Shown here: positions 5,442 to 10,650 of the stretch, piece after piece
Layout: each line of letters begins with the position of its first letter
Position numbering within the stretch: the first letter of the stretch is position 1
Source: an uncultured Brevibacterium sp.
GTDB lineage: Bacteria; Actinomycetota; Actinomycetes; Actinomycetales; Brevibacteriaceae
Direction of reading: 5' to 3'
DNA: 10,650 nt
NCBI GenBank assembly: GCA_902489185.1
Contig: CABTZC010000040.1
Coordinates: 1-10,650, forward strand
Notes under the pieces: generated by a model
The model's input: the letters and a program-made list of their open reading frames with translations, nothing else
The model's database searches: none
What the model was told of the DNA's origin: nothing
Program-made: the position numbers and the translations under genes

Positions 5442-6536
5442 ATGTGGAATCAACCAAATGAGCCTTACCAAGATTTGCCGCCGCTTCCGCCTAAACAGCA
5501 AATCGAGACTCCGGCCGTGTTTAAAGCGACCATTGAGGCTAGTCGCGCGCTTGCACGTCTCGACGGCGCGTATAAGCGTTTACCCGACCCTACAATGCTC
5601 ATCAACTTGATTCCGCTTATGGAAGCGCAAGCTTCAAGTGAGATCGAGAACATCATCACAACCAACGACGAGCTTTTCAAAGCAGCCAACGGTGCGCTAC
5701 AAGAAATCACCCCACAAGTAAAAGAAGCATTGCGATATAGGGAGGCTCTCCGCGCGGGTTACGAGTCTTTACAAGAGCGACCAATCACGACGCAAACTGC
5801 AGTAAAAATTTGCTCACATTTGCAGGCCGCTCAGGCGAAAATCCGCGATGTGTCCGGCACCTACATAGGAAATCCAACATCTGGAAAGCGCATTTACACG
5901 CCTCCAGAAGGCAGAGATGTCATTCTTGGCCACTTACGGGCATGGGAAGAGTTCATACACGATAATCACCAGCTTGACCCGCTTGTTGTTATGGCTCTGG
6001 CGCACTACCAGTTTGAAGCGATACACCCATTTTTTGATGGAAATGGTCGAACTGGCAGGATTCTCAACCTGTTGATTCTTATTGAAAAAGAACTGCTGCA
6101 GTTGCCGGTTCTCTACCTTTCAGGGCATGTTGTGCGGAACAAAGACAAGTACTACACACTTCTAAACCGGGTGACGCAGCACGGCGAGTGGGAAGCCTGG
6201 ATTCTTTTCATGCTGGCTGGTGTTAGATCGACCGCCGAATGGACCTTGCAGTTAGTGGAAACCACTGACCGGATGCGAGAAGAGACCGCTCAAAAGATTC
6301 GCGACCACTACCCACGACTGCCCGCAAAAGAACTCACTGAGTTGATGTTCAGCCAGCCATACCTTCGAATCGACAACGTCGTAAACGAGGGACTTGCCAA
6401 ACGCCAAACTGCTTCAACGTGGCTAAATACGCTTGCAGAAGCGAATCTACTCACAAAAGAACGTGTAGGACGCAGTGTTCTCTTCATCAACTCTGAACTG
6501 CTCAAGACTCTCTTCAACACGCCTTTACCGCAGTAA
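5442..6536 (+). CDS. fic: Fic family protein AMPylase (class II, SoFic-like)
   Basis: The 364-aa protein has a Fic N-terminal domain starting PYQDLPPLPPKQQIET (residues 8-23). The Fic core has the complete active loop HPFFDGNGRTGR (195-206; catalytic His195, Mg-binding Asp199, nucleotide-binding GNGR). A C-terminal winged-helix-like domain follows (about 290-355, including QTASTWLNTLAEANLLTKE). Residues 65-70, SSEIEN, match the (S/T)xxxE(G/N) inhibitory motif; Glu69 should hold the enzyme in a self-inhibited state, which marks class II. Such enzymes transfer AMP from ATP to protein hydroxyls, sometimes to themselves; the target here is unknown. The ATG at 5442 is preferred because homologues start just before the PPLPP segment. 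An upstream in-frame ATG (5352) would translate the repeat. No separate antitoxin gene is adjacent. Confidence 0.93.
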   Translation: MWNQPNEPYQDLPPLPPKQQIETPAVFKATIEASRALARLDGAYKRLPDPTMLINLIPLMEAQASSEIENIITTNDELFKAANGALQEITPQVKEALRYREALRAGYESLQERPITTQTAVKICSHLQAAQAKIRDVSGTYIGNPTSGKRIYTPPEGRDVILGHLRAWEEFIHDNHQLDPLVVMALAHYQFEAIHPFFDGNGRTGRILNLLILIEKELLQLPVLYLSGHVVRNKDKYYTLLNRVTQHGEWEAWILFMLAGVRSTAEWTLQLVETTDRMREETAQKIRDHYPRLPAKELTELMFSQPYLRIDNVVNEGLAKRQTASTWLNTLAEANLLTKERVGRSVLFINSELLKTLFNTPLPQ

Positions 6537-6559
6537 GCGTGATGGCGATGTGAACCCTT

Positions 6560-6631
6560 ATGTACACATATGTCGATTTCATCGACATATTGAGAAGATA
6601 TGTCGAAATTTCGCCGTTTTTTCGACATATC
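6560..6631. repeat. 72-bp direct repeat, downstream copy
   Basis: The second copy of the repeat lies 23 bp after the fic stop, in the same orientation as the upstream copy. It carries both inverted repeats intact: 6568-6590 (10-bp arms, TTC spacer) and 6597-6631 (12-bp arms, 11-base spacer). No gene start follows closely; the 163 bp between it and csbD hold no recognisable gene. The second dyad could also fold as an RNA hairpin at the end of the fic message, though no U tract follows. Confidence 0.95.
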
Positions 6632-6753
6632 CCTCATTTGACGCCCCGCTCACCACGGCCGCGCAGACCAACTTTTCGGAACGTGGCGTGGCCGAGGTCG
6701 ATTGCGCCGAGCGCCCAAGAACCAGGACCCGATTACCCAATAGGATGGAAGCG

Positions 6754-6769
6754 TGCACATACATGTGCA
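6754..6769. promoter_or_regulatory. 16-bp palindrome in the csbD leader
   Basis: TGCACAT (6754-6760) and ATGTGCA (6763-6769) form a perfect dyad around AC. It sits 25 bp upstream of the csbD ATG and just downstream of a possible -10 TAGGAT (6741-6746). This position suits a repressor site. No known regulator is recognised and no SigB-type promoter could be identified. Confidence 0.45.
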
Positions 6770-6794
6770 GTGTCAAACTCGAAGGAGGTGCGCG

Positions 6795-7001
6795 ATGAGC
6801 GCAGAAGACAAGTTTGAAAACACCGCTGACAAAGTGGGCGGAAAGATTCAGGAAGGTGCCGGAAAGCTCACCGGCGACAAGGAAACCGAAGCCCGCGGAA
6901 AAACTCAAGCGGACAAAGCTGACCTGAAAAACAAAATTGAAGACGTCAAAGACACCGTAAAAGGTGCCGTAGACGGCCTACTTGGAAACGACAAGAAGTA
7001 A
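6795..7001 (+). CDS. CsbD-like stress-response protein
   Basis: A 68-aa, highly charged hydrophilic protein. It has the CsbD-like pattern: KFENTADKVGGKIQEGAGKL (residues 6-25), then TGDKETEARGKTQADKADLK (26-45) and a final amphipathic helix DVKDTVKGAVDGLLG. These proteins are small, probably disordered or helical, and abundant under general stress; no biochemical activity is established. The start is fixed by an excellent AAGGAGGTG SD at 6782-6790. A longer frame beginning at GTG 6753 would read through the palindrome and SD and is rejected. A hairpin follows the stop. Confidence 0.9.
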   Translation: MSAEDKFENTADKVGGKIQEGAGKLTGDKETEARGKTQADKADLKNKIEDVKDTVKGAVDGLLGNDKK

Positions 7002-7010
7002 CGCAGCGCT

Positions 7011-7038
7011 GTTCCCGCTGGGAACCCCCGGCGGGAAC
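7011..7038 (+). terminator. Hairpin after csbD, probable terminator
   Basis: GTTCCCGC (7011-7018) pairs perfectly with GCGGGAAC (7031-7038). An alternative smaller hairpin, GTTCCC with GGGAAC (7011-7025), competes with it. The tail GTCCCGTTTCCT is only moderately T-rich, so termination may be partial. Confidence 0.5.
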
Positions 7039-7078
7039 GTCCCGTTTCCTCACAGGACCCAGCAACGCAACCCACCAC

Positions 7079-7498
7079 ATGCCACACGATCTCGTCGACT
7101 TAGTATTTGATGGACAATGCGGCTTTTGCACGCGCGCCGCATACGCAATCAAGCGCTTTGATACGAAAGCTCGCATCCGCTTGCATCCCGCTCAACGGCC
7201 CGGCGTGCATGAAAGGTTCAATCTCACGGAATCTGACACACAGAAAGTAGCCTGGGCCTTCACTCACAACCGCAGAGCCTCCGGAGCTGAATCGATCAAC
7301 CTTGTACTTGACGTCATCTTTGGGACACACTTCTTCACGAAAATCTACAGGTTGCCCGGAATTCACTTCCTGCAAGACCGCGCATACACCTGGGTCGCCG
7401 AACACCGACATCTACTCAGAGGAACAACTCCGTGGTGCCAGACGCACCCAAGCGACTGCAACCTCGGGACGCAAACAGCACAGTGCTCATTGTGTTAG
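7079..7498 (+). CDS. DCC family thiol-disulfide oxidoreductase (DUF393)
   Basis: The 139-aa protein opens with LVFDGQCGFCTRAA (residues 8-21), the DxxCxxC signature of the DCC family, with the redox pair Cys14 and Cys17. ASGAESINLVLD (67-78) and WVAEHRHLLRGTTPWC (105-120) are also family-typical. The family is inferred to act in thiol-disulfide exchange; physiological partners are unknown. Four extra cysteines occur near the end (120, 127, 136, 139), the last two forming a terminal CxxC. The ATG at 7079 lacks a nearby SD (AGGA is about 20 bases away), but the conserved motif starts only ten residues in, so a later start is unlikely. It could be leaderless or read through from csbD. Confidence 0.85.
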   Translation: MPHDLVDLVFDGQCGFCTRAAYAIKRFDTKARIRLHPAQRPGVHERFNLTESDTQKVAWAFTHNRRASGAESINLVLDVIFGTHFFTKIYRLPGIHFLQDRAYTWVAEHRHLLRGTTPWCQTHPSDCNLGTQTAQCSLC

Positions 7499-7530
7499 AA
7501 AGGTGATGACCCGAAAGCTCACACGCAAGG

Positions 7531-7574
7531 TTAAAAACCCCGACAAACCAACCTAAGACTGTTGAGCATTCAAC
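7531..7574 (+). promoter_or_regulatory. Possible promoter and dyad before pxpA
   Basis: TTAAAA (7531-7536) and TAAGAC (7554-7559) are spaced 17 bp and could be weak -35/-10 boxes. A dyad GTTGA (7561-7565) / TCAAC (7570-7574) lies just downstream at an operator-like position, 16 bp before the pxpA ATG. Box matches are poor. Confidence 0.25.
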
Positions 7575-7589
7575 CTTTAGAAGCGGAAA

Positions 7590-8348
7590 ATGACGACTAT
7601 CGACATCAACTCAGACCTTGGAGAATCTGTTGCGGGCGTTGCTTTGAGCGACGACGACGCGATTCTTGATGTCGTTTCTTCTGCCAACGTAGCTTGTGGT
7701 TACCATGCCGGGACACCTCACGGAATCGCGGCAACAGTGCAGTCAGCAGCACGTCGAAACGTTACAGTCGGCGCCCACCCGTCATACAACGACCCCGCCG
7801 GATTTGGCCGTCGTTTCATTGATTACGACCCCAAACAGCTCGCTGATGAGGTGCTCTATCAGATAGGCGCTCTCGACGCGATCGCGCGCTCCCACGGAAC
7901 CCACGTACGCTACGTCAAACCCCATGGAGCGCTCTACAACGAAATCGTGCACAACGCCACCCACGCGCAGGCCGTCGTCGACGCGGTGCGCGCATTCTCC
8001 AGAAACATTCCTCTGCTTCTCTTGCCCGGTTCGGTAGCTGGCACAATCGCGCACAAAGCCGGGATTGACGTGATTACGGAAGCCTTTGCAGACCGCACTT
8101 ACAACCCAGACGGCACGCTCGTATCGCGCAAAGAAACCGGAGCCGTCGTCACCGATATCAACCAGGTGTGCACCCGTGTCATCGACATGGCCACTCAAGG
8201 AACTGTGACCGCCCGCGACGGCTCCACAATTCGCATCGAAGCCCAGTCAATTTGTGTCCATGGGGACTCCCCTGGCGCAGTCGAAATGTCCCGAGCCATT
8301 CGACAAGCACTCACAGAAGCCGGCGTGACGGTGGAAAGTTTCGCATGA
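7590..8348 (+). CDS. pxpA: 5-oxoprolinase subunit PxpA (LamB/YcsF family)
   Basis: The 252-aa product is full length for the family. Conserved blocks are DINSDLGES (residues 5-13), ANVACGYHAG (32-41), VGAHPSYNDPAGFGRR (60-75), VKPHGALYN (109-117) and ICVHGDSPGAVEM (221-233). These acidic and histidine-rich loops form the active site of a TIM-barrel-like fold. PxpA works with PxpB and PxpC in the cytoplasm to open 5-oxoproline (pyroglutamate) to glutamate using ATP, clearing a damage product of glutamine and glutamate. The start ATG follows GAAGCGG. The stop overlaps the next start by four bases (ATGA), indicating translational coupling in a pxpA-pxpBC-accC operon. Confidence 0.95.
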   Translation: MTTIDINSDLGESVAGVALSDDDAILDVVSSANVACGYHAGTPHGIAATVQSAARRNVTVGAHPSYNDPAGFGRRFIDYDPKQLADEVLYQIGALDAIARSHGTHVRYVKPHGALYNEIVHNATHAQAVVDAVRAFSRNIPLLLLPGSVAGTIAHKAGIDVITEAFADRTYNPDGTLVSRKETGAVVTDINQVCTRVIDMATQGTVTARDGSTIRIEAQSICVHGDSPGAVEMSRAIRQALTEAGVTVESFA

Positions 8349-9919
8349 AGCCCGAAATCCGTCTCATGGGTACTCGGTCGGTCCTCATTGACCTCCCAGA
8401 CACCCGAACTGTCATGAAATGGCACGCACATCTACATGCACACCCACTAGACGGCCAAATCGAAGTCATTGCGGCAGCGAACACGCTTCTCTTCAAAGCA
8501 GACTCACGCCGAACTGCCGATATGGCCTTACACGCCTTGCGCGCTCTCCAGCCACCAGACGTACGCGGACAGAAGAACAAGACTGTTGAGATCGATGTCA
8601 TGTACTCAGGGGAAGACCTCGAAGACGTCGCGAGCCTGTACGACATGTCAGCTCAAGCCCTCATCGACTACCACACAGGCGAGGAATGGACAGCGGCCTT
8701 TGGCGGCTTCGCCCCAGGTTTCGTCTACTGCACCTCTGCGACACATTCCTGGGAAACGCCCCGTAAACCATCGCCACGGACACACGTTCCAGCTGGCTCC
8801 GTTGCTCTAGCCGGCCCGTATTCCGCTGTGTACCCCATTGACTCACCTGGCGGTTGGCAGCTCATCGGAACCACACCCACAGCAGTGTGGGACGAAACCC
8901 TGAACCCGCCTAACCTCATCCGGCCCGGCGACACGGTGCGCTACCGCGCTGTCACTGAACACATCGAGGTGAAGCCGCGAACCACCTCGGCATTTTCTTC
9001 TCACCACTCCCCTCAGCACGGGACTCCCGTGGCCACCGTGACCGAGGTGGGACTGCAAACTCTCTTTCAAGACTTGGGTCGCGTGGGGCACGGCGATGTG
9101 GGAGTGTCAACATCCGGAGCCTTAGACCGCGGGGCCGCCCGCCAAGCCAACCGCATCGTGGGCAACAGTTCGAGCGCCACGGTGATTGAGTGCCTTTTTG
9201 GCGGGTTCACTTTCTGCGCTGACGTAGACCTGACATGTGCAGTCACGGGCGCCCAAGCGCCACTGACAATTAACGGTCAGTCGGTACCTCTGCGGACCCC
9301 TACCGTGGTGCCCGCAGGTGCCACACTCTCCATTGGCGCGCCCACGAGTGGAGCGCGTAACTACGTGGCATTCCGAGGTGGTTGTGCCGCTCACAGCGTG
9401 ATGGGATCAACATCCTCCGACACACTGTCGAAACTGGGCCCAGACCCCATTGTTGCCGGTCAGAAGCTCAGCGTTGAAACACGCTCAGTGCCTTCGGCAG
9501 TGGGTGTAGCCGAACCCAGCACCTTGCCTGCGCGACTTGACTCAGTCACGTTGCGCGCTGTTCCTGGCCCTCGAGCACACTGGTGCGCACCCGGCGAACT
9601 AGAGACGCTTACCACGCAAAGCTGGACGGTGAGCCCGACGTCAAACCGGATTGCTCTTCGGCTTGCCCACGAAGAAGACGGCCGAACACTCAAACGAGCT
9701 GAAGGCAAAGGAGAACTCGCCAGTGAAGGCATGGTTTCCGGAGCCATCCAGGTCCCGCCAGAGGGACAGCCAGTTCTATTCCTCGCCGACCACCCAGTCA
9801 CCGGAGGATACCCAGTCATTGCCACTGTCGTGGCTGAAGATCTCGACATCGCCGCACAGCTGTCCCCGGGAGCACGCATACACTTTGACCTCGTCGATAT
9901 TCCAGGAGAGACAGCATGA
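8345..9919 (+). CDS. pxpBC: Fused 5-oxoprolinase subunits PxpB-PxpC (KipI-KipA)
   Basis: A 524-aa fusion. Residues 1-205 are the PxpB/KipI part (carboxyltransferase subdomain C/D): GGFAPGFVYC (120-129), PRTHVPAGSVALAGPY (144-159), YPIDSPGGWQLIGTT (163-177). A linker of about 20 residues rich in Ser, His and Pro (about 210-228) leads to PxpC/KipA (subdomain A/B): GLQTLFQDLGRVGHGDVGVS (236-255), SGALDRGAARQANRIVGN (257-274), IECLFGGF (281-288), and HPVTGGYPVIATV near the end. In many bacteria these are two genes. The same module forms the carboxyltransferase of urea carboxylase. The start at 8345 is set by the ATGA overlap with pxpA; an in-frame ATG at 8168 would read 59 codons inside pxpA and is rejected. 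It overlaps accC by another ATGA. Confidence 0.94.
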   Translation: MKPEIRLMGTRSVLIDLPDTRTVMKWHAHLHAHPLDGQIEVIAAANTLLFKADSRRTADMALHALRALQPPDVRGQKNKTVEIDVMYSGEDLEDVASLYDMSAQALIDYHTGEEWTAAFGGFAPGFVYCTSATHSWETPRKPSPRTHVPAGSVALAGPYSAVYPIDSPGGWQLIGTTPTAVWDETLNPPNLIRPGDTVRYRAVTEHIEVKPRTTSAFSSHHSPQHGTPVATVTEVGLQTLFQDLGRVGHGDVGVSTSGALDRGAARQANRIVGNSSSATVIECLFGGFTFCADVDLTCAVTGAQAPLTINGQSVPLRTPTVVPAGATLSIGAPTSGARNYVAFRGGCAAHSVMGSTSSDTLSKLGPDPIVAGQKLSVETRSVPSAVGVAEPSTLPARLDSVTLRAVPGPRAHWCAPGELETLTTQSWTVSPTSNRIALRLAHEEDGRTLKRAEGKGELASEGMVSGAIQVPPEGQPVLFLADHPVTGGYPVIATVVAEDLDIAAQLSPGARIHFDLVDIPGETA

Positions 9920-10650
9920 CTGTGAAATCTGTTCTTATCGCAAATCGCGGGGAAATTGCGGTGCGGATCGCCCGCGCCGCAGCAGACCACGGTCTGCGTT
10001 CCGTTGCCGTGTACTCTGACGCGGACGCCAACGCTGTGCACACCCGTATCGCCAGCGAAGCCTACCGACTCCCTGGGACATCGCCATCCCAGACGTACAT
10101 GAACATTCCTGCGATCATTGAAATTGCCCTTCGTTCGCAGGTTGACGCTGTGCACCCGGGATACGGGTTTCTGTCTGAAAACGCTGAGTTCGCCGCCGCA
10201 GTAACTGAAGCTGGCCTCACGTGGATCGGCCCACCTGCCGAGGTGATCGAAACCCTGGGAAACAAAGTGAAAGCACGCGAGATTGCAGTGAGCGTGGGTG
10301 CACCTTTGGCTCCCGGTTCCGACGGGCCCGTGGAGCACTGGGAAGATGCCCACGCGTTCGCACAAGAGCACGGGTTACCCATCGCCATCAAGGCAGCATA
10401 CGGGGGCGGTGGTCGTGGCCTCAAGGTTGTCCACGAACTCAGCGATGTTGAAGACGCTTTCGTCGCGGCTGGGCGCGAGTCCCGTGCTGCGTTCGGACGT
10501 GATGAGTGTTTCGTTGAGAAGTTCCTGGTCAAGCCCAGGCACGTTGAAGCGCAGATTCTTGCTGACACACACGGCAACACTGTTGTTGTTGGTTTGCGCG
10601 ACTGCTCTTTGCAGCGCCGCAACCAGAAGCTCCTAGAAGAAGCGCCCGCA
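9916..10650 (+). CDS. accC: Biotin carboxylase (AccC-like), 5' part, runs off window
   Basis: 245 codons are present with no stop. The N-terminal biotin carboxylase fold is clear: VLIANRGEIAVRIARAA (residues 6-22), VHPGYGFLSEN (79-89), the ATP-grasp glycine loop IKAAYGGGGRGLKVV (158-172), KPRHVEAQI (206-214) and DCSLQRRNQKLLEEAPA (229-245). It carboxylates biotin on a carrier protein using ATP and bicarbonate. Whether a BCCP domain is fused at its C-terminus cannot be seen. The ATG at 9916 overlaps the pxpBC stop (ATGA) and has an AGGAGAG SD. Its operon place suggests it serves the PxpB-PxpC carboxyltransferase-like module rather than fatty-acid synthesis; this is inference. Confidence 0.93.
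   Translation, partial: MTVKSVLIANRGEIAVRIARAAADHGLRSVAVYSDADANAVHTRIASEAYRLPGTSPSQTYMNIPAIIEIALRSQVDAVHPGYGFLSENAEFAAAVTEAGLTWIGPPAEVIETLGNKVKAREIAVSVGAPLAPGSDGPVEHWEDAHAFAQEHGLPIAIKAAYGGGGRGLKVVHELSDVEDAFVAAGRESRAAFGRDECFVEKFLVKPRHVEAQILADTHGNTVVVGLRDCSLQRRNQKLLEEAPA

Larger units (their letters stand above)
5352..6631. mobile_element. Candidate fic cassette bounded by 72-bp direct repeats
   Basis: The region from the start of repeat 1 to the end of repeat 2 contains one gene, fic, which looks AT-richer than its neighbours. The unit length (repeat start to repeat start) is 1208 bp. Recombination between the repeats would remove fic and leave a single repeat. No transposase or integrase is encoded inside, so calling it mobile is inference. 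A promoter-region duplication is the main alternative. Confidence 0.35.

Noticed and set aside
5352..6631. CRISPR or tandem array
   Set aside because: There are only two repeat copies, 1.2 kb apart, with a gene between; there are no regular spacers or cas genes.
6560..6817. 85-aa frame from repeat 2 into csbD
   Set aside because: It overlaps the csbD SD and start in another frame, has no SD of its own and no conserved domain.
8168..8344. Upstream in-frame start for pxpBC
   Set aside because: The extra 59 residues would be read entirely inside pxpA, and PxpB homology begins at the ATG at 8345 with the usual ATGA overlap.
9460..10371. 303-aa open frame on the minus strand
   Set aside because: It is antisense to the well-supported PxpBC and AccC coding regions, has no family-like motifs and has a low-complexity Ser/Arg-rich composition typical of a shadow frame.
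10615..10632. Asn in QRRNQK of AccC, where E. coli has His, as an active-site defect
   Set aside because: This position varies in actinobacterial acyl-CoA carboxylase alpha subunits while the neighbouring Lys is kept, so it is not evidence of inactivity.

Overview
The window (about 10.6 kb) looks like an ordinary chromosomal stretch of an actinobacterium. GC appears to be in the high 50s to low 60s percent by eye, genes are short and close-packed, several starts appear leaderless, and the protein set (ASCH, YtoQ, 2H phosphoesterase, small multidrug efflux, DCC, CsbD, PxpA/PxpBC/AccC) fits that phylum. I cannot name the genus.

Layout. 1-450: the 3' end of a 2,3-butanediol dehydrogenase, closed by a perfect 18-bp bidirectional terminator. 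513-2000: three small genes with possible nucleotide or RNA roles: ytoQ (-), an ASCH-domain protein (+) and a 2'-5' RNA ligase-like 2H phosphoesterase (-). 2013-3170: a TetR regulator (-) divergent from a small multidrug-export membrane protein (+), with a 43-bp doubly nested palindrome over the shared promoter region. 3193-3987: a PAP2 lipid phosphatase (-). 4013-5309: an ArsR-family sensor translationally coupled to a CDF zinc/cadmium exporter.

5352-6631 is the most unusual part. An AT-richer gene for a SoFic-like class II Fic AMPylator (intact HPFFDGNGRTGR motif, an N-terminal SxxxEN inhibitory motif and a C-terminal winged helix) lies between two 72-bp direct repeats that are 70/72 identical. 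Each repeat holds two perfect inverted repeats built on ATATGTCGA half-sites. The upstream copy sits on the presumed fic promoter and the downstream copy begins 23 bp after the stop. This suggests an autoregulated gene, a recombinable cassette, or both.

6754-7498: a CsbD-like stress protein preceded by a 16-bp palindrome, then a DCC-family thiol-disulfide oxidoreductase. 7590-10650: a tightly overlapping operon pxpA - pxpBC (fused) - accC (runs off the window). It encodes 5-oxoproline (pyroglutamate) hydrolysis with an attached biotin carboxylase, a combination resembling the modular build of urea carboxylase. No rRNA, tRNA, CRISPR array or complete insertion sequence was seen.
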